Assembly: GCA_025504975.1 (NCBI GenBank)
Contig: JANUWI010000003.1
Coordinates: 806,001 to 870,000 of the forward strand
Direction of reading: 5' to 3'
DNA: 64,000 bases
Source of the DNA: Plenodomus lindquistii
Taxonomy: Eukaryota > Ascomycota > Dothideomycetes > Pleosporales > Leptosphaeriaceae
Shown here: positions 34,575 through 45,725 of the stretch, piece by piece
Layout of the letters: each line of letters opens with the position of its first letter
How positions within the stretch are numbered: the first letter of the stretch is position 1
Translations under genes and position numbers: made by a program
The notes under the pieces: model-generated
What the model was told of the DNA's origin: nothing
Databases searched by the model: none
What the model saw: the letters and a program-made list of their open reading frames with translations, nothing else

Positions 34575-36643
34575 TCAGATCCCGCGTGACGGAGGCCGTG
34601 AGAGATCCGCTATACTCCACTCACCAGGGAGAACCTGTGGAGCACCAGTGAGTGGGTATCCGATGAAGTCCTACAACGGGTTACTCACGGGTTCTGAAGA
34701 GATGTCGACACCCACTATAGGATACATTGACCATATCATGTCATCGCGGGGAGTCTCAATTGAACATGTGGCTGCCGTATCCGAATTCATAGCCGTCAGG
34801 CGCTGCATGCCAGTAAGATCTGCTCGGGCAATAGTCCGCGCTTCTTTGACCAGCCGTTTCGCTAATGGCCATAAAGTGCCCATGCTGTTCAGGCATCCGA
34901 TGATCAATCTGATGCGATCCCGACCTATCGACTGTGCATAGTCTTGCAGTAAGTCGTTGCATGCAGAGACCTGCACTGCTGCTAGCTGTGCAAGGATGGT
35001 CATGGAGAGAATACTGTGCTTTTCCACGGCACAAGGTATTGAAAGAAGTTTGGTAAGGATTTCCGCTGCCTTGAGCACTCGTGCAGTGTGTGAGCTTCGG
35101 GCCGCCTTTGTTGTGATGGCGAAAGGTGCTGGTGACAGAAAGGCTTCCGTCAGCAATTCTGCTGGGCTGTATGCCAAAGATGAGCATGGGCGATGTAGGG
35201 TTGTCAGTGTACTATCTTCGTTAGCCTTCGAGGTAGAATGCAGGGTCGCATGAGTTGACTTACATGACGAAGACCATGTGGGCCATGAACCTTGAGCAAG
35301 CCACTAGTCAGTACTAATCTCACATTCATCGAATGGCACGATCCTTACATCACCTCATCCATACTCCCGTCACATCTCATAGGATCCTTCTTACAGGTTG
35401 GCAAAAGTCCTATCCATGCCGCAATTTTGGCATCCGCACTATCAATTATGGCCTCGGTAAAGCTCCCCGTTGCAATGAAGGTGGACATGACTGTTCCATA
35501 TTAGCATAGTTCATCTCTAACGTAAATTCATATAATGCGCACATACCGTGGGCTACAACATTGGCTACGTCGCAAAGATAGACAATGGAAGAGTAAACAA
35601 CCTCGACATCTGCGAACTCGCGATTCTCATACTCTGCCCATGTTGCGACGGGAGGTATTTGCTGCGGATATGAGTATTGCTCATTTATTTAGTATGAGGG
35701 GATGACTTACTCCAGATTCAAAATATTCGTCATCACATGGTAGATCTACGTTGCACGGAACAGTCAGGAGTTCATAGAAGGGCATGTTGTTGACGATAGA
35801 GAAGTGCTGGTTAGCAACTTTCAAGAGATAGTATGTCCGTCGCCAGGATTCCTCCAGTACGGGATTTGCTTCACCATATGTGCGAGCAAACGATCTTTCG
35901 TTCATGTGCAGCTGCAACGCCATGGTGACCGCGGCATCCATCTTTTCGCGGCCTTCTTGTTGGACGTCATAGTGGTACAACGCAATTGCATAGAGCATCA
36001 AAGCCTGTACGTTGAAAGGTGTTTGTGCCAGGATTGAAGTACGGACTGCTGCAACCGCAGCCTCAAAGTATGGTTCTGAGGGGGTCCATGAAGCGTAGAT
36101 TGAGCCGATCCACATCAAGACGGGGAGTAAAGTGTGCATCCCATGATCACTGTTCATTCTTCTGGCTTGCAGGAAGTGATATGGTAATACACAAGGAAAT
36201 GAAGGCCAGAAGTTTTCGAAGAATAACTCCAGTAGCCTATCTTCGCTGACTTGAAAAGCCATTGAGCCAGGTCGGGCGAGTTGTGAATTGAGCATATGTA
36301 TAGCACTATCCACATAGTTGCTAGATGTGCCGCCCGGGGGTGTCGTATCGCTTCCTGGAGATGATCTTGATGGCGAGCATAATTCATAATCGCTGTTGGA
36401 CCGACTTGCGTCTGGTGTTTGCTGCGCAAGCTCCTTCTCCTGCTGGAGTCGTAAACGTCGGCGGGCCAGGGCGGCTCTGTCAAGTCCTCCTCTTCTGGAT
36501 TTTTGAAAGGTGCATTCTTTCCCGTCGCGCTTGCATCTGTTGCACTTCGGCTGATTCGCGTCGCACTTGACATGCCTGCTTCGACATTGTATGCATGCGA
36601 GCATAACACGTTCATGGCGTCTATCTGCATCAGGGTCCATCCC
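34575..36643 (-). CDS. Zn2Cys6 transcription factor with fungal-specific middle homology region
   Basis: Nuclear regulator. Minus-strand exons proposed: 36643-35711, 35661-35547, 35490-35349, 35290-35264, 35166-34689, 34634-34575 (584 aa). The zinc cluster near the amino end is CIQCRSRHVKCDANQPKCNR then CKRDGKECTF. The middle has the fungal_trans signature (LLELFFENFWPSFPCVLPYH, LLPVLMWIGSIYA, VQALMLYAIALYHYD, MNERSFARTYGEANP, SWRRTYYLL). Later exons give TWAEYENREFADVEVVYSSI and CNDLLQDYAQSIGRDRIRLI. All exon phases agree. Exon 4 is only 27 nt. The open frame extends 16 codons above ATG 36643 without an ATG. If the last intron (34635-34688, GTGAGT...CACAG) is not used, translation ends at 34671 instead. 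Target genes are unknown. Confidence 0.82.
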
Positions 36644-38545
36644 AAGCCAAGGACGGAAGAGGCGGGATTTTTCCGAATTTGGCGCTTCCACAACGTCTCA
36701 GGGGCAATGCGTCGGCGCTCTATACTGTGACACTAGAGATTGTTTTCCGGGGATACGTAACAGACAGGCGTGTTGCTGGGAGATTCGATATGCTGGCAGC
36801 TGACTGTGGTGAGCAGAGTGATGTGTCCGACTTGACATGGCTAATTCAGCGGTCGGCCAGGTTAATCGATCGGCAAGAGCCGGTCCCGCCATCAAACGTT
36901 GACACCTATCTTTGTCGTGAATCGTAACTACTCACACCCCAGTAAACTCTGCAAGCAAAATCTACAGCGGTGATTGGCTCGGTGGGACTTGCATTTGCCC
37001 GTTCGGTCGATGTCATCATGCCGAAATTGAGGCAAAGATCAAGCTCCCGCGATCTGCGCATGCTACCCTAGGTTGTCGTGGTGTTTTCACGATCGTGGTT
37101 GGATATTCAGCATTCGTACTTGTGCTGCCGTACTGTCATGGCACTGTGCTTTGCTACAGGTTTATCTGGATATTACCGTCGCAACAAGGGAATGGCATCG
37201 TAACAGTAGGGAAGTATGGTTGGTCTGAAACCGACGCACTGGTGTTGTTGTCAGGGGACATGGGGTGCGTAGCCTATGCCCTTGCAGCAATGCTTACTGT
37301 GTGTGTTCTAGACTGCCAACAACCCAAGATATGGCCAGGAACTTCTCACAATACTGGCACAGTTATACTGCAGTCCGATCCGAATCCTTTCTCCAGCCAG
37401 AGAGCCCTCTCAACCTGACAGGCGAGGTCGCGATGTGACGAACGTGGGAGAACTTGTGATTGATTAGAAGCTACGGAGGGCCTCACGGAGGAGGTGCTAA
37501 TCTACAGAATGGGCTGACTAATGGGCGCTGGCCAATGAATGGGTGGCGACTGTCCATCCCATCCTCATACAGAGGGCTGGCCTGGTGGCCTGGCTCGAAC
37601 ACCATGAGTATCAGCTAGTAGTTTGAGAATACAGACTGACGCTGTCATCACCGCGAGTTCATACTTACTAGTATCAGCTCGTGTGACAGGTTCTCTCTTG
37701 GTTCGCAACCTTCGTGTGGTCTTTCACATGCGATGCAGCGTTACGGATATGAGGCCACAAAGATACAGGACACTGACCCGCACTGGCAGCACAGCTACCA
37801 GTCGTGCCCAGTGGTCTGTCCCTGATCGAATCGTACTTGGTTGACGACAAGAGTACTCACCTGTGGGTCACCAGCGCCACTTCCAAAGTCTGACCAAGCA
37901 AACCCTACATCCACTATCACCCGCTACATTTAGAGAAAGTAAAAAAATATAGTTAAATATAGATAGCTACTCTAACCTTTTTTCTGCTTTTTATAAGAAA
38001 AATTATAAGTGTATAGAGTTAAAGCTATCGCAAGTCTACACAGTACGCGCACAGTTATCCTGGGCCCCTTGTTCCCAGACCCACAGGTGAGTACCTTTGT
38101 CGTCGACCAGTATCGTCTCTTTGTCGTGGCGGTGACAAGGATGCAGCACATGTTCGGGTCAGCCTATCAGAGAATCGGCCCAAAGAGCACATTGACGTGG
38201 GCTACTCTCGGCCTTACGACAGGACGTCCCGAGTCTCTGTGAATACACTCGAGGATCGAGAGCTAGTACGAGGCATGATATTGTTGAGAAACGTCCACTT
38301 TGGTGCGACGCAGTCTTGGAAAGCAGACATTGTTTGGCGGCCTCTCTGCGAGGAGATGGGTGAAGTGACGAAGACTCCGATGCGCGGCCGCTTAGTGACG
38401 GCAACTAATCTTATCGATAACAGACAACATCACCGAATTCTCAAGGGTTCACTCCGAGTGGCCTCCTCTTCGAGTAAGGATTCACTGTGCGGACGAATAT
38501 CGCTAGATCAAGGGGTACCTCCACTCAGCCTACTGAAACGACATC
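36644..38545. other. Divergent promoter region between the regulator and QPRT
   Basis: About 1.9 kb shared upstream region of the minus-strand regulator and the plus-strand QPRT gene. A very AT-rich tract lies at about 37930-38030. No gene found; scattered open frames lack protein features. Confidence 0.5.
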
Positions 38546-39574
38546 ATGGTCGAAGGCGCGCCAGCACACGGAGCTGTGGCCCATCTGCTGCCCCAGACAT
38601 ACAAGCGGTACATCTCGGAATGGCTTGAAGAAGATACGCCAAGTTTTGACTATGGCGGCTTTGTGGTTGGCGAAGAGCTGTCAGAGGCAAAGCTGCTAGG
38701 AAAGAGTGAAGTGAGCGCAGCTTTGACTCAACAAAGATAGATTTAACTCGAGTCAGGGTATCGTTGCAGGCGTGCCATTCTTCGACGAAGTGTTCCGACA
38801 GCTGGACTGCACGTGAGCATACCCTCATCAAATCGCTCCGCGACAGTTTTAACCTTCTGAAGTGTAGAGTGGCACGTCAAAGAGGGCAGCTCATTCGAGC
38901 CCATCACTCACTGCGCCACCGTCAGGGGACCAGTCCGCAAGCTCCTCCTGGGTGAACGCGTAGCCCTCAATACACTGGCCCGTTGTTCTGGAATCGCCAC
39001 AAAGTCAAACCGCCTCCTAGCCCTTCTTCGCAAAGCTGGCTATCCAAACATCCTCGCAGGAACCCGCAAGACTACACCTGGCTTTCGACTCGTCGAAAAA
39101 TATGGTATGCTTGTCGGTGGCGTCGATGCGCACCGTGCTGATCTGTCTGCGATGACCATGTTGAAGGACAATCACATCGTTGCTGCCGGAAGCATAACGA
39201 ACGCTGTGCGTGCCGCCAAGTCAGCAGGTGGGTTCGCTATCAAGGTTGAGGTTGAATGTCAGAGCTTTGAAGAGGCGGACGAAGCGATCGCTGCGGGTGC
39301 TGACATTGTCATGCTCGACAACTTCACGCCTGATGGCGTCAAAGTTGCTGCGGCTGACCTGAAAGCAAAATGGGGACGCGGCACAGGCGACAGAAAGGCT
39401 TTCTTGGTGGAAGTCAGTGGCGGTTTGACGGAGCACAATGTGGAGAAGTATGTCTGCGGAGACATCGATATTGTGAGCACGAGCAGCATACACCAGGGCG
39501 TGCCGCATGTGGACTTCTCGCTCAAAATCGTGCCAAAGACGAAGAAGGACGGTGGAGAAAGCCTGGCAGTATAG
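38546..39574 (+). CDS. BNA6: Nicotinate-nucleotide pyrophosphorylase (quinolinate phosphoribosyltransferase)
   Basis: Converts quinolinate and PRPP to nicotinate mononucleotide, CO2 and pyrophosphate in de novo NAD synthesis. Exons: 38546-38710, 38757-38812, 38863-39574 (310 aa). The amino part has [20 protein letters not shown] and [13 protein letters not shown]; exon 3 begins [13 protein letters not shown]. The active-site region [33 protein letters not shown] and KDNHI is intact, followed by [27 protein letters not shown] and [15 protein letters not shown]. Intron 2 must use an AAG acceptor (38860-38862) to keep frame; the TAG five bases further would shift it. Transcribed away from the zinc-cluster regulator. 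Length is usual for the family. Confidence 0.94.
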
Positions 39575-40237
39575 ATATCCGCTAAAGCTTGGACAAGTTT
39601 AACCATATTGACGGGTAGTACTTCTACTGCCCGACACGCTCATCGAGTATGGCGCTATCGAGCTCACAGCTTGTTCAGCCGCAGTCCTCCTTTGCGCTGA
39701 TTTCTGAGCCCTTGTTGACTTCTGTACCGCCTACTGAATATTTTGGTCATCTTCTCTCCTTCGTACCTCGTGGGTGAAGTCTCCGCCCGCTCGAATGCTC
39801 TCTGGTCCAAGCAGGAGAACATTACCGTCCATGATCGCGTTAGTCCTCTCATAACTCTGGCTACTCCTTTCCCGGCATCTTTTGCAGTCTCGACCCACAG
39901 ATACACTGCCTCCGCAGGTCTCTGGGCAATCGTTGCCCGCACATTTGCTCGTGGCTGGCGTTCGGGTGACCGCAGTTGTAATACGCTCGGCTTGTTGAAC
40001 ACATGCTGCAGAATGCGAAGTTTTATCGTGGTCGATGTAGAGACAAGACATGCAGACGTGATGTTGTGTTTGCTATGGTCAAGCAATGGTCGATTGGTTT
40101 GCTACAAGGTATTATATAGCCCGGCGCAATTTGCCCTTCATTGCTTTTCCCATGATGCGTTATATAGTGAATGAACTCACTTCTAAATCAACAGTGATCA
40201 CGCGCCAAGTGTCCTAGACTTTCGCAGATCAAGAGCC
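39575..40237. other. Intergenic between QPRT and the Cys-rich gene
   Basis: About 0.66 kb. Overlapping open frames on both strands (39664-40086 minus, 39743-40174 plus) start at non-ATG codons and look random. A TATATA-like element lies near 40112. Nothing else seen. Confidence 0.5.
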
Positions 40238-41353
40238 ATGTGCATCGCTTTACGAACCACGTATGCCTGTGGACACGAGAGCACTAGCCCCATGTGCAAG
40301 AAACGCGTATGCAAGAAAAACGAAATGCATACGAACACCAAGAACTACGCCTGCACCAAGTGTAGCCATGGCTACATGACAGAGCTGCAAGAGGAGTGCG
40401 ACGAGTCGAAGCGCAGGCTTCATGATTCCGACAGTGCTTATGCGCAGGCTCTGGAGCGTATCGAAGCGATGGAGGTCGGGTATAGATCCGTCAAACTAGA
40501 CAACGTTCAGCTCAATAAACAACTCAAGACGTTGCGCCAACGTACATCTGAGAAACAAGGTGACTCGATGTCTCGAAACGAGTCACTTGCTGCTGAGCTG
40601 CAGACGGTCAGACTGAAGATTCCCAAGAACGAGTTCATCTTCACCGAGATACTCAGGTACTATGCTTGCGGTCACGACACGAAAGAGACTTGCTCCACAA
40701 ACAGTACTCCACGCGAGGATTGCCAGTACAGACAGGTCCTTGGGACGGAATGTGATGAGAAGTGTGCGAATTGTCAGACGCAGGATGAGGCAAACTACGA
40801 GGCAACTCTAATGAGACTGACCACTGCCCATCCAGCGCAGGATCGTACCGTACGCGACCTGCGTGCTCAGGTCCAAGCTCTTCAAGAGCTATACGTCAAT
40901 CGCAAGGATACCTCAGGGACTTTGAATGCTCCTGTCTTTCAGTCAGCTTCGCGAGGCGGCCTATCAGCAAAGCCTCCAGGATCAGTCGAAGCCATTAACC
41001 AACACAAAGATCCTGACGTTATCAGTGGTCCCAAGAGATTGAGTGTCGTAAAGATTATACAATGCCTACACAATTCTCTAGAGTCTACGCTATTGGAGGG
41101 CGGGGCTTTGATCGAAGAGGCCGAAATTCCAAAGGCGATTGAGGACCAACGCGATGGGTGTAACACAGGGGGTGCCTCCTGCGTCACAACAATGGACGAG
41201 CATGGTGAGAAGGATATTTTGCGTACCAATGCCAGCCCCAGTGCTCAAGATGTTCACACCGGCACATTCGAGCTGGTCCAAGGCTCTCAGGCCCCCGACA
41301 ACAAGCCACATGAGCAGAAAGAACCCAAATCATACGACCACGACCGAGGATAG
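40238..41353 (+). CDS. Cys/His-rich protein with a duplicated module and coiled coil
   Basis: I do not recognise the family. Single exon, 371 aa, ATG in CCATGTG context at 40238. It has two related Cys/His modules: residues about 8-43 (TYACGHESTSPMCKKRVC then YACTKC) and about 141-182 (YYACGHDTKETCSTNS, then CQYRQVLGTECDEKCANC). Each starts with Y-A-C-G-H followed by four to six Cys, which suggests metal binding. Between them lies a coiled coil (LKTLRQRTSEKQ, SLAAELQTVRLK), and another short coiled coil follows (VRDLRAQVQALQELYVN). The carboxy third is disordered and charged. No signal peptide. Such Cys-plus-coil proteins are common lineage-specific genes in plant-associated ascomycetes; function unknown. 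Confidence 0.7.
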   Translation: MCIALRTTYACGHESTSPMCKKRVCKKNEMHTNTKNYACTKCSHGYMTELQEECDESKRRLHDSDSAYAQALERIEAMEVGYRSVKLDNVQLNKQLKTLRQRTSEKQGDSMSRNESLAAELQTVRLKIPKNEFIFTEILRYYACGHDTKETCSTNSTPREDCQYRQVLGTECDEKCANCQTQDEANYEATLMRLTTAHPAQDRTVRDLRAQVQALQELYVNRKDTSGTLNAPVFQSASRGGLSAKPPGSVEAINQHKDPDVISGPKRLSVVKIIQCLHNSLESTLLEGGALIEEAEIPKAIEDQRDGCNTGGASCVTTMDEHGEKDILRTNASPSAQDVHTGTFELVQGSQAPDNKPHEQKEPKSYDHDRG

Positions 41354-43454
41354 CTGGCACGCTTAGCGAGAACCAACTTCCAGACTCAATTGCCGTTACA
41401 TCTGATCGCATTTTACTGCCAATTAGAGAACCTTCCAAGCCACCAAAACCGTCGATTTTGTAGCTGTAAACGGGATCGGCTTGAGACGTGCGGTCGTTGA
41501 CCATCCGCGACAGAACCGTCGGCACTGTCGGGATGGAACCTTCAGCACATTCGGGATAATGTAACTCGGGTGAGCAACTCTGTACAATATTTACTGAGAG
41601 ATGTTGGCTGCGCCAAGAAAAATGATTTAGGAGATCGTACATTGGGTGACTTCGAGGGCAGACCGCAGCGTGCAGTCGAGTGTAATGAAGCCATGAAGTA
41701 GCTGTTTTTTGGAAGATTGGTTCGCAATGTACTACTAGATTGAAATGTTGCTGTGGAATCGCACGAACTCCATGCCTTTTAGAGTTGTTGCAACAAAGTT
41801 GGTGTTACTGTTGTGTAAGGCTTGGCGTCACCGTGATCCCACCACGTCGACCTGTGACAATATCACGAAGGCGACGACAACTGACGCTTCCTATAATGCA
41901 GGCTCATGAACAATGAGTACGTACTCTTGCAAACTTCAGACCTCCACACTCTTTACCTAAATACTTGGCTATCTTTCTTCTATGTGTGCGGACGAACTAG
42001 CCCGGCGGCCCCTAATATTGCTAAGAGACGGGATGCATCTGAAAACGCCACCACCGCCACGGCAGTTGAAGGCATTGTGGGAAACATGAAGGGTCTCTTT
42101 GTGCCGTCTCAGAGGGACCGAAGCTTCGGATCGCGTGCGCATAGCCATGCGCACGCGAGACGAGGCATGTTGATCGCCATACACCACAGACCATGGTACT
42201 GGGAAGATGCTAATGGTCCTACGGCTAATCGGCCTTTGCTACCAACTTAGAACGCTTCTACCTCAGTGCTCACAACAGATACCCTATCAATTCTGATTTT
42301 TATAGGCATCCCTGTGAGGCTGATCAAATCTCTGCTAGGGGTTTCTAACTTAGCAGGAGCGTTGCTTTGGTCTCGCTGACGCTCAGTGCTAAGTGCACTG
42401 CCTGCGCTTACTAAAAGGCTCTACAAGCGCCCTATCGGTACATGGGCACCTAGGGCAATTAGAGTAGCATCTCCCCATGGTACCGCACACAGTAGATATC
42501 ATCAAGCTCCCAAGCCGACGTCACCAGGTTCAGGGACCGTTCCGATGCAGTGGCTATGCCCGTGCAGATATGCGACAAGATCCTGGACTACCTCTTCAGG
42601 ATCGATACATGCGCTCAATCGGCCGACGGCTGACCTACCATAGGTACCAGCCTTCGGGCAGACAAACTGCTGTTGAACCCACGACTACGGAAACATCCGT
42701 CGTGACCCCTTTAAACTCTCATACCCCCCACTACACTAGCATCCATTTCCATGACCTGTTAGCGATATAAGACTTATACAGAGGATGGCATCGAACTGCC
42801 GATAGCTAGAGTATAGGTCAGCTGCAATAGTTCGCGTCCCACTCTGCCAAGAAGAGGCCTCTTGACATGACCCCAATGTTGCAAGCTCTGCTTCCACCAC
42901 CCACGCTGCCTCCGCAAGCCAACGCACGTCCGCCAAGGCGCACCCCCGCAAAGTCCCCTTGCCGTTGTGGAGAAGCGGCCACCGTTGCAAGCTCTCTATG
43001 GACTCGGTAAAATTTCCTTGACGTGGACTTGCGCACTTGCTCCCTGCCTGGGGCAAGCCCTCGGAGTTCCAGGCTAGCCATGGCCCGAATTGTGATCACT
43101 GTTGCTGCGAGACAACTACCGAGTTTTCAAGCAAGGCCTTGTAACGACGCCCCAGCCATTCCGCCTGGTCAGATTGAACAGGGCGATCGGAAACAGAACC
43201 CCTTTGTTCGTATCAATATATATGGGCTGTGCCCTTCCCCAGATTCATTCGCCCCAGGCTCTCAATATCAGCTAGTTTGTGGGGCCACATTGCCACCGCG
43301 CAATTCTGGAGAAAAATCGTTCTGTTCTGTTCTTGTCATCTGTTGGCCGTTCGCAAACTGCCTATCATGAGCGCAACCGCCCACAACTTTGGCCAGGCGG
43401 CGGCGATGGAGAAAGGAGATACCCTCGCCTGTATGTGCGGTGTTGAATGAGTTC
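41354..43454. other. Long intergenic region before MFS transporter 2
   Basis: About 2.1 kb with no gene that I can support. Open frames at 41906-42250, 42477-42770 and 43023-43370 have no recognisable domains and no codon-use signal. Probably promoter of the transporter plus inert DNA. Confidence 0.45.
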
Positions 43455-45176
43455 ATGACCACTGCTAATCAGGAAGCTGTAGATGAAACAGCCAATAGCA
43501 GTGATCTTTCAGCCGACGAGTTCACATGGACCAAAGAGGAAGAAACGAAAGTTCGGCACAAACTTGACAGACTTATCGTACCGCTCACAACGTTCCTCTA
43601 CCTGCTATGCTTTCTCGATCGGTGCGACTCTATCGTGTGGCGAAAATCCCAACGCTAACAATCACAGGGCGAATGTAGGCAATGCGCGTATTCAGGGAAT
43701 GCAGGAGGATCTGAAACTTGTTGGTACGTGAATACGATCGACTGCATGGGTGCTATCGTCGTCTGACTTTCTCTCTAGGCTACCGATTCAACTGGGTAAC
43801 CTCAATCTTCTACATCATCTATATGTTGGTGGAGGTCCCATCCAACATTATACTGAAGAAGATCGGCCCCAAATGGTACCTACCGGCACTTGTTGTTGGG
43901 TTCGGGCTTGTTTCGTTATGCAGCGCATTCGTAGAGAGTTTTGCGGGTCTTTTGGTTGCGAGAGCCATGCTCGGAGTTTTCGAGGGTGGTGTTATGCCGT
44001 AGGTCCCCTTTGAACTAACTATCCCCGTGATTGAACTAATGTGTAAAGTGGTCTTGCTTTCTTCATAACGTGCTTCTACAAGCGCAATGAGCTCCTACTA
44101 CGTATTGGCATCTACGTCTCTGCAGCCTCCATGGCCGGTGCGTTTGGAGGACTTTTGGCCACAATGTGAGTTTGGAATCTGATATCGGACATTCTATGGG
44201 ACTAACAGCATCTCAGCCTCGCTCGTATCCCAGAATGGGGTGCTTCGTCTATGCGGATTCACACCTGGCGCAACATCTTCTTCTTCGAGGGACTGTTTAC
44301 CATGCTTGTTGGTATCGGTGCGCCGTTCCTTATGCCTACTTCTCCCCAAGATTGCTGGTTCCTCAACGAGCGCGAGCGCATGATCGCCTCACGACGACTT
44401 ATCGTCAAGGGTGGAGGTGCCGAGGGCGAGAAGACTGAAGTCCGTCATGTCAAGCGCGCCCTCCTCAACATCACAAACTACTTTTGCGCTTTCGGCTTCT
44501 TCTTCATCAACATCACTGTCCAAGGCATATCGCTTTTCCTTCCTACCATCCTCAGGGATCTCGGCTGGACGGCAACCAAGGCACAGCTTTACTCTGTTCC
44601 TCCATACGTGTGCGCCTGTGTGATCGCCATCGCCATTGCATTTGTCTCAGACAAGACGAATCGCCGTGGTATCTACCTAGCTATCTTCACCCTACCGGCC
44701 ATCGCTGGGTTCGCCATCTTGCGCTGGGCCACAGATCCCGATGTTCGATACGGCGGCATCTTCCTCATCACAATCGGCGCATTCCCTGGCGGTCCTGGAT
44801 TTCTCGCTTGGTCTGCAAACAACGCTGGAGGACCCTCTGTCCGTTCAGTGTCTACAGCTTACGTCGTCACCTTGGGAACTGCTGGCGGCATTGTGGCTAC
44901 ATGGTATGTCACATCTAAAAGGAAACCTAGTACATTTACTTACGCGCTCATAGGACATACACCTTCAAAGACGCGCCCAAATACCCCACAGGCCACACTA
45001 TCAATCTGGCAGGTCAAATCGCCGTCTTGGTCATCACCGTTGCCGGCATCGTCTACTGCAAGTGGGAGAACAAACAGCGCGACAATGGCAAGCGAGATCA
45101 TCGCCTCAATGGAAAGTCTGAGAGTGAGATTAAAGATCTTGGATACAGACACCCTGAGTTCCGTCTGATTCACTAG
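43455..45176 (+). CDS. MFS transporter 2, Dal5/Tna1-like anion:cation symporter family
   Basis: Second carrier of the same family as the one at 31951-33537. Exons: 43455-43621, 43668-43723, 43779-43998, 44049-44165, 44217-44903, 44954-45176 (489 aa). Reading: EEETKVRHKLDRLIVPLTTF, LYLLCFLDR, ANVGNARIQGMQEDLKLVG, IFYIIYMLVEVPSNIILKKI, LLVARAMLGVFEGGVMPGLA, then FFINITVQGISLFLPTILRD, and YGGIFLITIGAFPGGPGFLA, ending HRLNGKSESEIKDLGYRHPE and FRLIH. Six exons with consistent phases; intron 3 (43999-44048) ends in AAG. The unspliced frames stop early, so a naive call would see several fragments. Substrate unknown; family members carry allantoate, nicotinate, pantothenate, biotin and similar anions. 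Confidence 0.9.
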
Positions 45177-45725
45177 AGTTTGGATGGTCGAAAGTAACAT
45201 GACACGACTCTCAACGGCTCGTTTGTCTATCAGCTTTTGTGCAGCATATTCATAACATTAGCGCACTACCAGACTGTGTAGCACATGGGAATTTCAACCT
45301 TTTCAATGCAATAAGCTCTCTCGATGAAACGTTTCTAATTCAGGTGTTACAGGTTGCACAACCAACCGTTGTTACCCACGTGCACCCAAAGCTCCCAGCC
45401 ACCATGCATCTACACCTTCGACCTTCACATCATCAACAATGGAACACTCTAAATTCACCAGTGTCGATCCTTGTTAGCAACCACTGCAAAATGCTGACAG
45501 AAAGGAAGCTGCCGGATCTTCACGCCGGCTCTGGGATTCGGGCCTGAACGACGTCATGAAGCGCTCGGAACAGATGCGAAACTCAACCAGACCAGGTACC
45601 AGACCGCTTGCATGCCCGCGCCAGGGCCGACTTGATAAACCGAGCTGTCTCCCGATTCTATCCATTGAAGCTCCACATCCACCGTCAATCAATCAATTGA
45701 GGATATTGTGATTGAACCTGACACA
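45177..45725. other. Intergenic: MFS2 3' flank and PEBP-like gene promoter
   Basis: About 0.55 kb. No gene or notable element seen. Confidence 0.5.

Noticed and set aside
39664..40174. Opposing open frames between QPRT and the Cys-rich gene
   Set aside because: Non-ATG starts, complementary frames, no domains.
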